Shown in pieces: positions 30,937-40,032 of a stretch of 64,000 nt of DNA. A model generated the notes under the pieces. That model had not been told where the DNA came from, searched no databases, and saw only the letters and a list, made by a program, of their open reading frames with translations. Both the position numbers and the translations under genes were made by a program. The stretch's first letter is position 1; the number at the start of each line of letters is the position of its first letter. Source of the stretch: Micromonospora sp. MW-13 (GTDB lineage Bacteria; Actinomycetota; Actinomycetes; Mycobacteriales; Micromonosporaceae); contig NZ_QKKX01000030.1 in NCBI RefSeq assembly GCF_003434305.1, positions 62,001 through 126,000 of the forward strand, given 5' to 3'.

Positions 30937-31791
30937 GTGACGACAAGCACGGGCTCGACAGTCCCGAGGCGCCAGCTCGGGCGCTATCTGCGCCAGCTCC
31001 GCGAGGAAGCGCGCATGACGATCAAGGCAGCAGCCGACGCACTGGAGTGGTCGACTCCGAAGATATGGCGGATCGAGACCGGCGCGACGTCGATGCGGTC
31101 GCTGGACGTGGAGGCCATGTGCAGGATCTACCGAGCGTCACCAGAAATCACCGAGGCGCTGATGGGCCTCGCCAAGGAGACGAAGGGTCGCGGCTGGTGG
31201 CACTCGTACGGCGATGCCATCCCCGAGTGGTTCGAGCTTTACGTGGGCCTGGAAGCCAGCGCGACCCGTCTCCGCAAGTACGAGCCGCTGCTGATCCCTG
31301 GCCTGCTTCAGACGAAGTCCTACGCGACCCAGGTCTATAGAGTTGGACGCCCGGACATGACCACCGAGGAGATCGATCGAGGTGTGGCGGTGCGACTCGG
31401 CCGGCAGGCCCTGCTGACCCGGACCATGCCGCCGGCCCCCCAGGTCGACATCATGCTCGACGAAGCGGTTGTGCGACGCGGCGTGGACACCGAACAACTC
31501 GGCCACATCATCGGCGTCAGTCGTCAGCCCAACGTGTCCGTGCGGGTGCTGCCCTTCGGCGTCGGTCTGCACCGTGCCGGCTTGGCCAACGGTGCGTTCA
31601 CGATCCTCGACTTCGACGGCAGCAGCGAGCCGTCGATCATCTACTCCGACGGCCTCACCGGCGCTCTCTACCTCGAAAAACCCGCCGAGGTCGCCGCATA
31701 CGGAGACCTGTGGTCCGCCATCGAGAAGAAGGCCCTGAGCGAGGCGCAGTCTCGCAAACTAATCGCATCCATCGCAGAGGAGCTGACATGA
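30937..31791 (+). CDS. XRE regulator with DUF5753 (WhiJ-like)
   Basis: This 284-aa protein has an N-terminal helix-turn-helix (LGRYLRQLREEARMTIKAAA, then WSTPKIWRIETG). The DUF5753 domain begins near residue 95 with YEPLLIPGLLQTKSYA. WhiJ-like regulators act in development and work with a downstream DUF397 protein, which is present here with an ATGA overlap. GTG 30937 has a GGAG site. The 230 bp upstream are relatively AT-rich and probably hold divergent promoters. Confidence 0.92.
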   Translation: MTTSTGSTVPRRQLGRYLRQLREEARMTIKAAADALEWSTPKIWRIETGATSMRSLDVEAMCRIYRASPEITEALMGLAKETKGRGWWHSYGDAIPEWFELYVGLEASATRLRKYEPLLIPGLLQTKSYATQVYRVGRPDMTTEEIDRGVAVRLGRQALLTRTMPPAPQVDIMLDEAVVRRGVDTEQLGHIIGVSRQPNVSVRVLPFGVGLHRAGLANGAFTILDFDGSSEPSIIYSDGLTGALYLEKPAEVAAYGDLWSAIEKKALSEAQSRKLIASIAEELT

Positions 31792-31961
31792 CCACGCTGA
31801 CGTGGAAGAAGTCCACCCGCAGCAACGCGGGCGGAGACTGCGTGGAGGTTGCCACGCCGCCCCAGGCCGTCATGGTGCGCGACAGCAAGGACCGGCAGGG
31901 GCCGGTGCTGTCGTTCAGCCCGACCGCCTGGACCTCGTTCGTCGACGGGCTCAGGCGCTGA
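31788..31961 (+). CDS. DUF397 protein
   Basis: This 57-aa protein carries the family signatures WKKSTRSNAGGDCVEVA, VRDSKDRQGPVL and SFSPTAWTSFV. DUF397 (BldB-neighbour type) proteins pair with WhiJ-like regulators. It overlaps the regulator gene by 4 nt, and a strong terminator follows 17 bp after its stop. Confidence 0.93.
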   Translation: MTTLTWKKSTRSNAGGDCVEVATPPQAVMVRDSKDRQGPVLSFSPTAWTSFVDGLRR

Positions 31962-31978
31962 CGCTCCGTCGACTGACG

Positions 31979-32013
31979 AACACCCCCCGGGCATTCAACG
32001 TCCGGGGGGTGTT
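31979..32013 (+). terminator. Terminator hairpin after DUF397 gene
   Basis: AACACCCCCCGG (31979-31990) and CCGGGGGGTGTT (32002-32013) form a perfect 12-bp stem with an 11-nt loop. There is no T tract, as is common in actinobacteria. It closes the WhiJ-like operon. Confidence 0.8.
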
Positions 32014-32156
32014 GCTCTGACCGCCCGGGTTCAGCCGCTTGAGCGGGCGCCGGTCGGGCACGGCGCGGGCACGAAACGCCGGCCCGTCGTCGGACGGGCC
32101 GGAATCGGCGCGGCCCCGCCGGGACGGCGGGACCGGGGATCAGTGGAGGGGCCGGG

Positions 32157-32552
32157 TCAGCGGTGCCCCTCCGGGCGCTGCCGCCACCGGTCCTCCATCC
32201 GGTCCAGGAACGACGACCGCCGGCCCGACCGCCCACGCGGACGACGCCGACTGGTCGTCCCGCCGACCACGTGCAGGTCGGGGGACTGCGCCCGACGGTG
32301 CGACTGCACCGCGTACGCCGCCGAACCCAGCATGACGACGAAACCCGCCACCGCGAGCGGTGGAGTCTTGATCACCGCACCGTAGACCAGCAAAGCCAGG
32401 CCAACGATGATCGCGCCGGCAGCGACGAGCAGACGACGCCGCGCATGGAAGCGCGGATCGCTGGCACGCACGGCCGAGGCGAATTTGGGGTCCTCGGCAA
32501 GCGACCGCTCGATCTGCTCGAACAGCCGCTGCTCGTGCTCCGAGAGCGGCAC
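32157..32552 (-). CDS. DUF3040 membrane protein
   Basis: This 131-aa protein starts MPLSEHEQRLFEQIERSLAE, followed by FASAVRAS, the conserved DUF3040 N-terminus. Two transmembrane helices lie at about 41-60 and 65-83, and a basic tail follows. The function is unknown. GTG 32552 has GGAGG 7 nt upstream. Confidence 0.9.
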   Translation of the reverse strand: MPLSEHEQRLFEQIERSLAEDPKFASAVRASDPRFHARRRLLVAAGAIIVGLALLVYGAVIKTPPLAVAGFVVMLGSAAYAVQSHRRAQSPDLHVVGGTTSRRRPRGRSGRRSSFLDRMEDRWRQRPEGHR

Positions 32553-32667
32553 GGCACTCCTCCCCGGTCACGTGGGTCGGCCCGGGCGGGCCGACAGACC
32601 GTGACAGCCAACCGGCTGCTTACCGCCAAGTCTACGAGGGGGGTCGCGCGTCGGAAAGCGGGACGAC

Positions 32668-33927
32668 CTATGGGCGGGGTGGATTTTCATTTCGCCCCCG
32701 ATCGCGACGCCCGAGCAGACTCGCCGGACCTATGACGGACCGCCCGAAACGGGCAGCGGCGGCGTCGGCCGCCGCCTCCGCCTCCCGCCAGCCACGCTCG
32801 GGAGCGCCGAGGGTGAGCTGCTGCGGGGTCTCCCCCGCCGGGGCGAGCCCCTCCACCCGCACCCCGACGAGGCGGATCCGATCGCCAGGGTCGAGAACGG
32901 TGTAGAGCGCCCACGCCGTGTCGAAGATCTCCCGGGCGGTGTCGGTGGGGACGCCGAGGGTGCGCGAGCGGTTGACCGTGCGGAAGTCGGCCATCCGCAC
33001 CTTGATCGACACCGTCCGCCCGACCTGACCGGCCCGGCGCAGCCGGATGCCGACCTTCTCGGCGAGGGCGAGCAGCGACCGGCGGATCTCCAGCGGGTCG
33101 CCGACGTCGGCGTCGAAGGTCACCTCGGCGCCGATCGACTTCTCCGCGTGCTCCGGGGTGACCCGGCGCGGGTCGCGCCCGCAGGCCAGCTCGTGCAGGT
33201 GGGCAGCGGCGGCCTCCCCGACCGCCTTGCGGAGCATGCCGAACGGCGCCTCGGCCAGGTCGCCGACGGTGGTCAGCCCCAGCCGCCGCAGCGTCTCGGC
33301 GGACCGCTCCCCCACCCCCCAGAGCGCGGAGACCGGCAGCGGATGCAGGAAGTCGAGCACCCGGCCGGCCGGCACCACCAGCAGCCCGTCGGGCTTGGCC
33401 CGGGTGGAGCCGAGCTTCGCCACGAACTTGGTCGGTGCGACCCCCACCGAGCAGGTCAGCTCCTGCTCCCGCTCGACCCGGGCACGGATGCGCCGGGCGA
33501 TCTCGGCCGGTGAGCCGAAGAGCCGGCGGGCGCCGGCCACGTCGAGGAACGCCTCGTCGAGCGAGAGCGGCTCGACCAGCGGGGTGACGTCCCGGAAGAC
33601 CTGCATGACGGCCCGGGAGGCCGCCGTGTACTGCGCGAAGTCGGGCGGCAGGTAGACCGCGTGCGGGCAGAGCGCCCGGGCCCGCATGGTGGGCATGGCG
33701 CTGCGGACGCCGTACCGTCGGGCCTCGTAGCTGGCGGAGCTGACCACGCCGCGCGGCCCGACCCCGCCGACCACGACGGGCCGGCCGCGCAGCTCGGGGC
33801 GGCGACGCACCTCGACCGAGGCGAAGAAGGCGTCCATGTCGACGTGCAGGATCGGGCAGCCGGAGTCGTCGCCGTCGGGCCCGAAGCGCGGATCGCCCCC
33901 ACGCGGCAACGACTGACTGCGGCCCAT
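32668..33927 (-). CDS. dinB: DNA polymerase IV (Y family)
   Basis: This 419-aa translesion polymerase has the catalytic motifs HVDMDAFFASVE and PLSLDEAFLDV, the thumb GVGERSAETLRRLGL and the little-finger domain. The final part contains QQLTLG, resembling a sliding-clamp-binding motif. TAGCCT lies 6 nt before the ATG, suggesting leaderless transcription. No LexA box is visible in front of it, unlike the imuA'-imuB-dnaE2 operon. Confidence 0.95.
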   Translation of the reverse strand: MGRSQSLPRGGDPRFGPDGDDSGCPILHVDMDAFFASVEVRRRPELRGRPVVVGGVGPRGVVSSASYEARRYGVRSAMPTMRARALCPHAVYLPPDFAQYTAASRAVMQVFRDVTPLVEPLSLDEAFLDVAGARRLFGSPAEIARRIRARVEREQELTCSVGVAPTKFVAKLGSTRAKPDGLLVVPAGRVLDFLHPLPVSALWGVGERSAETLRRLGLTTVGDLAEAPFGMLRKAVGEAAAAHLHELACGRDPRRVTPEHAEKSIGAEVTFDADVGDPLEIRRSLLALAEKVGIRLRRAGQVGRTVSIKVRMADFRTVNRSRTLGVPTDTAREIFDTAWALYTVLDPGDRIRLVGVRVEGLAPAGETPQQLTLGAPERGWREAEAAADAAAARFGRSVIGPASLLGRRDRGRNENPPRP

Positions 33928-33976
33928 CCCCGCAGGCTAGCCCCCGGGTACGACACCCCGGAGGCCGCACGACGCC

Positions 33977-35275
33977 TCAGCCGCGGACCACCAGCAGCGG
34001 GATGGTCATCTCGGCGGCCGTGTCCGCCCCGTGGTACGCCACCAGGCGCGACTCGATCGGCTTCTCCGAGCGGGTGGCCACCACCGCTGACGTGCCCCGG
34101 CAGACCACCACCACGTCGCCGACCCGGCGCAGGTGCTCCTCCGGCACCGGGCCGAACCAGCCGGTGGCCACCGCCTCGTCCCGGTGCAGCACCCGGGCCG
34201 CGTCGCCGAGCACCGCCGACCAGGCCGCCACCACGTCGTCGGCCGCGCCGGGCTCGACGTGCAGGTAGCGGACCCGGGGCTCGCCGGCCAGCACCCGCAC
34301 CCCGGCCCGCAGCCCGAGGTCGGCGTCGAAGTCGACCCGGTCCGCCGCCGGCACGTCGAGCTGGCCGTGGTCGGCGGTGACCAGCAGCGCGGCGTCCGGC
34401 GGCAGGCCGTCGACCAGCCGGGCGAGCAACGCGTCCACGACGGCGGCGGCGACCCGCCACGGCGCGGAGTCGACCCCGCTGAGATGGCCGTGCCGGTCCA
34501 GGTCGGGGTGGTAGCCGGAGACCAGGGTCGGCCCGGTCCCGGCGGCCAGCGCGGTGAGCATCGCGGCGGCGAGCGCGTCGGCGTCCGCGGCGCCCCGGTA
34601 GTCGCCGCCCCGGTTGGCGGCCAGGGTGAGGCCGCTGCCGGCGTACTCGGGGCGGCTCACCACGGTCACCGCCACCCCGGCGGCGCGGGCCCGCTCAAGC
34701 TGGGTGGCGACGGGCTGCCAGCGCAGCGGCTCGGGGTCGCCGGTCCACTCGATGTGGCTGAGCACCCGGTCGGTGCCGGGCACCCGGACCTTGAAGCCGA
34801 GCACCCCGTGCGCGCCGGGCGCCACGCCGGTGCCCAGGGTCACCAGGCTGGTCGGGGTGGTCGACGGGAAGCCGGAGGTGAGCGGGCGGCCGACGGTCGC
34901 GGCCAGCCCGGCCAGGGTCGGGGCGTACGGGGCGGCGGTGGGGATCTGGTACCAGCCGAGCCCGTCGACCAGCAGCACGGCGACCCGCCGCACCCCGGCC
35001 AGCCGGGGGGCCAGCCCGAGCAGGTCCGCGGCCCCCGGCACGCCGAGCACCGCCAGCGCGCTGGGCAGCACGTCGGCCAGGCTCCCGCCGCCGTACCGGG
35101 GCGCGACCGGCTCCAGCGGCGCGACCGGGAACGCCGGCCCCGGTGCCGGGCGGGCCGGCGCGACCGGGGACACCGGCCCCGGTGCCGGGCGGAGCGGCGC
35201 GGTCGGGGACACCGGCCCGCCGGGCGGAGCCGAGCGGAGCGGATCGCCGGGCGGGGGCGGGACGGGCCCGGTCAT
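33977..35275 (-). CDS. Alkaline phosphatase superfamily phosphodiesterase
   Basis: This 432-aa protein contains the nucleotide pyrophosphatase/phosphodiesterase fold: VLLVDGLGWYQ, the nucleophile threonine in FPSTTPTSLVTLGTG, VSGYHPDLDRHGH and VTADHGQLD. The metal ligands (Asp, Thr, Asp/His pairs) can be seen. The N-terminus holds a 13-residue tandem repeat rich in Ala/Pro/Val/Arg (about residues 21-60). It overlaps the methyltransferase gene as ATGA at 35272-35275. The substrate is unknown. Confidence 0.85.
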   Translation of the reverse strand: MTGPVPPPPGDPLRSAPPGGPVSPTAPLRPAPGPVSPVAPARPAPGPAFPVAPLEPVAPRYGGGSLADVLPSALAVLGVPGAADLLGLAPRLAGVRRVAVLLVDGLGWYQIPTAAPYAPTLAGLAATVGRPLTSGFPSTTPTSLVTLGTGVAPGAHGVLGFKVRVPGTDRVLSHIEWTGDPEPLRWQPVATQLERARAAGVAVTVVSRPEYAGSGLTLAANRGGDYRGAADADALAAAMLTALAAGTGPTLVSGYHPDLDRHGHLSGVDSAPWRVAAAVVDALLARLVDGLPPDAALLVTADHGQLDVPAADRVDFDADLGLRAGVRVLAGEPRVRYLHVEPGAADDVVAAWSAVLGDAARVLHRDEAVATGWFGPVPEEHLRRVGDVVVVCRGTSAVVATRSEKPIESRLVAYHGADTAAEMTIPLLVVRG

Positions 35276-36021
35276 GCCGGCCGGCGGGCGAACAGGTGCA
35301 GTTGGGCGGCGAGGTCCCGGTACGGCGGTTGGGCGGCCAGGGCCCGCTCCAACTCGACCAGGGCGGCCGGCTGGCCGTCCGCGACGGCGGCGGGGAGCAG
35401 GTCGGCCAGGACGCGTACCCCGTGGATCTCCTCGACCGTCAGGCCGCCGGCGGTGAGCAGCGCCACGGCGCGGTCGGCGTCGTAGCGCCGGCGCAGGGTG
35501 TCCCGGGGACCGGCGGCGCCGGCCGGGTCGGCGGCCACGGTGGCGGCCAGGTCGAGGTGGCCGTTCATCGCCCGGCCCAGCACGGCGGCGGCCTGGCCGG
35601 CGACCAGGACGCTGGCCGCGCCGCCCGGGCGCAGCGCGGCGACCAGCGCGGCCACCACCGGCGCGGGGTCGTCGACCACCTCCAGCACGGCGTGGCAGAG
35701 CACCAGGTCGACGCTGGCCGGCTCGACCAGCCCGGCGAGCGCGTCGCCGTCGCCCTGGAGCGCGCGGACCCGGTCGGCGACGCCGGCCTCGGCGGCCCGG
35801 CGGGTCAGCGCGGCGAGGGCGTCGGGACTGGCGTCGACCACGGTGACCCGGTGCCCGGCCTGGGCCAGCGGCACGGCGAACCCGCCGGTGCCGCCGCCGA
35901 CGTCGAGGACGGTGAGCCGGTCACCGGCGCGGCGGTCCAGCTCGGCCCGGAGCACGGACCAGATGACGGCGGTACGGGGGGTCAACGGCGGGCCGGTGAG
36001 CCGGCCACGGGTCTGCTCCAC
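35272..36021 (-). CDS. Class I SAM-dependent methyltransferase
   Basis: This protein (249 aa from GTG 36021) has motif I VLDVGGGTGGFAVPLAQAGH, VVDASPDAL and the post-II VLCHAVLEVVDDPAP. A TAGGCT box 7 nt before the GTG supports a leaderless start there; GTG 36039 is an in-frame alternative. The substrate cannot be told from sequence; the best resemblance is to a UbiE/CmoA-like small-molecule or tRNA methyltransferase. Confidence 0.85.
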   Translation of the reverse strand: MEQTRGRLTGPPLTPRTAVIWSVLRAELDRRAGDRLTVLDVGGGTGGFAVPLAQAGHRVTVVDASPDALAALTRRAAEAGVADRVRALQGDGDALAGLVEPASVDLVLCHAVLEVVDDPAPVVAALVAALRPGGAASVLVAGQAAAVLGRAMNGHLDLAATVAADPAGAAGPRDTLRRRYDADRAVALLTAGGLTVEEIHGVRVLADLLPAAVADGQPAALVELERALAAQPPYRDLAAQLHLFARRPA

Positions 36022-36118
36022 GCGGTCGAGCCTAGTCACCTGGTCCAGTCGCCCGGCGTGTCCGGTGGCCGGAGAACGGCGACCGGTGGGGCCGGGCGGG
36101 CTCCGGGCCGGGGTGGGG

Positions 36119-36298
36119 TCAGGACTCGCCGCCGCCGGCCGGGTCCTCCTCGGCACGGGACCGGCGGGCGTTGGCCACCGGGCCGTCGGTCACCGAGTAT
36201 TCGCGAGCCTCGGTGGTGTCCGCCGCGACCCAACCGGCACCGAGCCGGGTGCGTCGGGCGTTCGCCACCGCACCGGTGTACGTGTCGTTACCCGCCAC
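36119..36298 (-). CDS. Small hypothetical protein with repeated VANARR motif
   Basis: This 59-aa hydrophilic protein starts at GTG 36298 with GAAGGGG 9 nt upstream. It contains GAVANARRTR and GPVANARRSR, two copies of one motif about 35 residues apart. An alternative GTG (36391) would overlap the dnaE2 stop but lacks a good ribosome-binding site. A TACAGT box near 36375 could be its promoter. I do not recognise the family. It lies directly downstream of dnaE2. Confidence 0.6.
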   Translation of the reverse strand: MAGNDTYTGAVANARRTRLGAGWVAADTTEAREYSVTDGPVANARRSRAEEDPAGGGES

Positions 36299-36387
36299 TT
36301 GTCTTACCCCTTCGTGGAACCCGGGCCACTCTGCCCGCGCGCGGTCACAAGTCTCCCGCGCGATCGCCCGCCACACTGTAACGTCGG

Positions 36388-39300
36388 TCACCGGAAGTCG
36401 CGGGAGGCCGGGGCGACCGGCGGTTCGATCGGGTCGAGCCGGTCGGCGGTGAGGTTGATCACCCCCTCGTGCCGCTGCAACCGGCCGCGCACCACCAGGG
36501 CGGCGCTGGTCCGCGCCACCCGCCGGTAGCGCTGCCACAGCCCCGGCGAGCAGGTGACGTTGAGCATCCCGGTCTCGTCCTCCAGGTTGAGGAAGGTGAC
36601 CCCGCCGGCGGTGGCCGGCCGCTGCCGGTGGGTGACGATCCCGCCGACCCGGATCCGCCGACCCGGCTCCACCCGGGCGAGCCGGGCGATCGGCACCGCG
36701 CCGAGGGCGTCGAGCCGGTCGCGGACGAACCGGGCCGGATGGCTCTCCGGCGACAGCCCGGTCGCCCAGACGTCGGCGACGAGGCGGTCCACCGCCTCCA
36801 TCCCCGGCAGGGTCGGGGCGGTCGTGCCGGTCACCGTGCCCGGCAGCCGGCCCGGCCGGTCCTGGGCCGCCGCCCCGGCGGCCCAGAGCGCCTGCCGCCG
36901 GGTCAGCCCGAAGCAGGCGAAGGCGTCCGCGGTGGCCAGCGCCTCCAGCTGTGCGGCGGTGAGACCCACCCGCCGGGCCAGGTCCGGCATGTCCCGGTAC
37001 GGCCCGTGCGCCGTCCGCTCGGCCTCGATCCGCTCGGCCACCCCGTCGCCGAGGGTACGCACGCCGCCCAGCCCCAGCCGGACGGCCGGCCCGCCGAGGC
37101 CCCACTCGTGCGGGGGCTCCCCGGCGGCGCTGCCCCACCGGGTGGCCGGGGTGGACTCCAGCACCGCCTTCGCGCCGCTGGCGTTGACGTCCGGCCGGCG
37201 TACCTCCACCCCGTGCCGGCGGGCGTCGTCGACCAGGGTCTGCGGCGAGTAGAAGCCCATCGGCTGGGCGTTGAGCAGGGCGGCCAGGAACGGGCCCGGG
37301 TGGTAGCGCTTGAGCCAGGAGCTGGCGTACACCAGGTAGGCGAAGCTCATCGCGTGGCTCTCCGGGAAGCCGTAGCTGGCGAACGCGGTGAGCTTGCGGT
37401 AGACGTCGTCGGCCAGTTCCCCGACGATGCCCCGCCCGGCCATCCCGGCGTAGAGCCGGTCGGCGATCTGCGCCATCCGCTCCACCGAGCGCTTGGCCCC
37501 CATCGCCCGGCGGAGCTGGTCGGCCCCGGCCGCGTCGAAGCCGGCCAGGTCGATGGCGAGCTGCATGAGCTGCTCCTGGAACAGCGGCACGCCGAGGGTC
37601 TTCTCCAGCGCGTTGCGCATCAGCGGATGGGCGAACGTCACCGGCTCCTGGCCGTTCTTGCGCCGGATGTACGGGTGCACCGAGCCGCCCTGGATCGGGC
37701 CGGGACGGATCAGCGCCACCTCCACCACCAGGTCGTAGAACTCGCGGGGCTTGAGCCGGGGCAGGGTGGCCATCTGGGCGCGGCTCTCCACCTGGAACAC
37801 CCCGACCGAGTCGGCCCGGCAGAGCATGGCGTACACCTCGGGGTCGTCCAGCGTCATGTCGCCCAGGTCGAGGCTGGCCCCGATCATGTCGTAGCCGTAG
37901 TGCAGGGCGGAGAGCATGCCGAGGCCGAGCAGGTCGAACTTGACCAGGCCGACGGCGGCGCAGTCGTCCTTGTCCCACTGGAGCACGCTGCGGCCGGGCA
38001 TCCGGCCCCACTCCACCGGGCAGACCTCGATCACCGGCCGGTCGCAGATGACCATCCCGCCGGAGTGGATGCCCAGGTGCCGGGGGAACGTCTGCAACTC
38101 GTCGGCGTACGCGACGACCTGCTCGGGGATGCCCTCGACGTCGACCGAGGCGACCGAGCCCCAGCGGTCGATCTGCTTGCTCCAGGCGTCCTGCTGGCCG
38201 GGCGAGAAGCCGAACGCCTTCGCCACGTCCCGCACCGCCGACCGGGGCCGGTACGAGATGACGTTGGCGACCTGGGCGGTGTGCTCCCGGCCGTACCGGG
38301 CGTAGACGTGCTGGATCACCTCCTCCCGGCGGTCGGACTCGATGTCCACGTCGATGTCGGGCGGGCCGTCGCGCTCCGGGGCGAGGAAGCGCTCGAAGAG
38401 CAGCCGGTGCCGGACGGCGTCCACGTTGGTGATCCGCAGCGCGTAGCAGACCGCCGAGTTCGCCGCCGACCCCCGGCCCTGGCAGTAGATGTCCTGCGCG
38501 CGGCAGAACGCGACGATGTCGTACACCACCAGGAAGTAGCCGGGGAAGCCCAGTTCCTCGATCATCCGCAGCTCGTGGTCGAGCTGCCGGTACGCCTCCG
38601 GGTGCGCTGCGCAGGGCCCGTACCGCTCCCGGGCGCCGTCCATGGTGAGCTGACGCAGCCAGGTCATCTCGGTGTGCCCCGGCGGCACCGGGTACGCCGG
38701 CAGTCGCGGCGCGACGAGCTGGAGGTCGAACGCCAGCTCCGCGCCGAACTCGGCGGCCCGGGCCACCGCGCCCGGGTACGCGGCGAACCGGGCCGTCATC
38801 TCCGCCCCGCTGCGCAGGTGCGCGGTGGACGCGGCGGGCAGCCAGCCGTCGATCTCGTCCAGGCTGCGCCGGGCCCGCACCGCGGCCAGGGTGGTGGCCA
38901 GCCGGCGCCGCCCCGGCGTGGCGTAGTGCACGTTGTTCGTGGCCACCGTGGGCAGCCCCGTCGCGGCGGCCAGCTCGGCGAGGGCGTCGTTGCGGTCGGC
39001 GTCGACCGGGTGGCCGTGGTCGGTCAGCTCCACCGCCACCGTGTCCGCGCCGAACAGCGCGGTCAGCCGGTCCAGCTCCCGGGCCGCCGCGTCGACGCCC
39101 TCGGTGAGCAGCGCCGCCGGCACGTGCCCCTTGCGGCAGCCGGTGAGCACCAGCACGTGGTCGCGCAGCTCGGCGGCGACCTCCTCCAGCTCGCCGTAGT
39201 CCGGGCGGCCCTTCTCCCCGCCGCGTAGCTGGGCGCGGGCGATGGTGCGGGCCAGCCGCGCGTACCCCTCGGGGCCGTGGGCCAGGGCGAGCAGGTGGGC

Positions 39301-39942
39301 GCCACGCGGGTCGGGCTCGCCGTTCTGCGGGCCCGACAGGCCCAGCGACAGCTCCGCGCCGATCACCGTGGGCAGCCCCAGCGTACGGGCCGACTCGGCG
39401 AAGCGGACCACGCCGTAGAAGCCGTCGTGGTCGGTGACGGCGAGCGCGGTGAGCCCGAGCCGGGCCGCCTCCGCCGCCAGTTCCTCGGGGTGGCTCGCCC
39501 CGTCCAGGAAGCTGAAGTTGCTGTGCGCGTGCAACTCGGCGTAGGGCACCGCGCCGCCGGGGCGGGACAGCTCCGGCGGACGGTACGGCTCCCGCCGGCG
39601 GCTCCAGGCCGGCGCGTCGCCCCCGTCGGCGTCGACGGCGAGCGGATCCACCACGTGCAGGTGCCGCCCGTCAGCTCCTCGCCCGCCGGCCCCAGCCCTG
39701 GCCCCACCGCCCCGGGGCGCGCCGCTCCCGACCCCGCTGCTCCGGAAGGCACCGTCGCCCGACCCACCGTCGCCCGACCCACCGTCGCCCGACCCACCGT
39801 CGCCCGACCCACCGTCGCCCGACCCACCGTCGCCCGACCCACCGTCGCCCGACGCACCGTCGCCCGACGCGGCGTCGCCGGCTCGCCCGGAGAGCACCCG
39901 CTCCAACTCCGCCCACGGCATCCGCGGATTGTGGAAACTCAC
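36388..39942 (-). CDS. dnaE2: Error-prone DNA polymerase DnaE2
   Basis: This 1184-aa C-family polymerase has an N-terminal PHP domain (AELHAHSNFSFLDGAS), the palm with PPDIDVDIESDRREEVIQHV, the fingers (GRGSAANSAVCYALRITNVD) and a C-terminal OB fold (IRVGGIVTHRQRPATAGGVT). DnaE2 performs SOS mutagenesis with ImuB and ImuA'. Near residues 25-64 an SGDGG repeat encoded by a 15-bp tandem array is inserted before the PHP domain. The GTG start at 39942 gives MSFHNPRMPW. Confidence 0.95.
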   Translation of the reverse strand: MSFHNPRMPWAELERVLSGRAGDAASGDGASGDGGSGDGGSGDGGSGDGGSGDGGSGDGGSGDGAFRSSGVGSGAPRGGGARAGAGGRGADGRHLHVVDPLAVDADGGDAPAWSRRREPYRPPELSRPGGAVPYAELHAHSNFSFLDGASHPEELAAEAARLGLTALAVTDHDGFYGVVRFAESARTLGLPTVIGAELSLGLSGPQNGEPDPRGAHLLALAHGPEGYARLARTIARAQLRGGEKGRPDYGELEEVAAELRDHVLVLTGCRKGHVPAALLTEGVDAAARELDRLTALFGADTVAVELTDHGHPVDADRNDALAELAAATGLPTVATNNVHYATPGRRRLATTLAAVRARRSLDEIDGWLPAASTAHLRSGAEMTARFAAYPGAVARAAEFGAELAFDLQLVAPRLPAYPVPPGHTEMTWLRQLTMDGARERYGPCAAHPEAYRQLDHELRMIEELGFPGYFLVVYDIVAFCRAQDIYCQGRGSAANSAVCYALRITNVDAVRHRLLFERFLAPERDGPPDIDVDIESDRREEVIQHVYARYGREHTAQVANVISYRPRSAVRDVAKAFGFSPGQQDAWSKQIDRWGSVASVDVEGIPEQVVAYADELQTFPRHLGIHSGGMVICDRPVIEVCPVEWGRMPGRSVLQWDKDDCAAVGLVKFDLLGLGMLSALHYGYDMIGASLDLGDMTLDDPEVYAMLCRADSVGVFQVESRAQMATLPRLKPREFYDLVVEVALIRPGPIQGGSVHPYIRRKNGQEPVTFAHPLMRNALEKTLGVPLFQEQLMQLAIDLAGFDAAGADQLRRAMGAKRSVERMAQIADRLYAGMAGRGIVGELADDVYRKLTAFASYGFPESHAMSFAYLVYASSWLKRYHPGPFLAALLNAQPMGFYSPQTLVDDARRHGVEVRRPDVNASGAKAVLESTPATRWGSAAGEPPHEWGLGGPAVRLGLGGVRTLGDGVAERIEAERTAHGPYRDMPDLARRVGLTAAQLEALATADAFACFGLTRRQALWAAGAAAQDRPGRLPGTVTGTTAPTLPGMEAVDRLVADVWATGLSPESHPARFVRDRLDALGAVPIARLARVEPGRRIRVGGIVTHRQRPATAGGVTFLNLEDETGMLNVTCSPGLWQRYRRVARTSAALVVRGRLQRHEGVINLTADRLDPIEPPVAPASRDFR
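39751..39870 (-). repeat. 15-bp tandem repeat, 8 units, inside dnaE2
   Basis: Eight 15-bp units (plus-strand unit ACCGTCGCCCGACCC) lie head to tail at 39751-39870, with a degenerate ninth at 39871. They encode SGDGA, six SGDGG, then SGDGA. The length is a multiple of three, so copy-number change would keep the frame. Confidence 0.95.
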
Positions 39943-40032
39943 CGCGCCCCCGGTTCGGCAGAGATCCGGAGAGGTTCCGGGCCCCGGAGGGGCCGAGTTC
40001 TTCCCAGCTCCGTGGGGTAGACGGCCCGTCGG

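Noticed and set aside
36469..39228. 919-codon open frame on the plus strand opposite dnaE2
   Set aside because: Antisense shadow of a clear polymerase gene; no domain pattern and no ribosome-binding site.
39751..39870. CRISPR-like repeat array
   Set aside because: Units are contiguous 15-mers without spacers, in frame inside dnaE2; it is a coding minisatellite.
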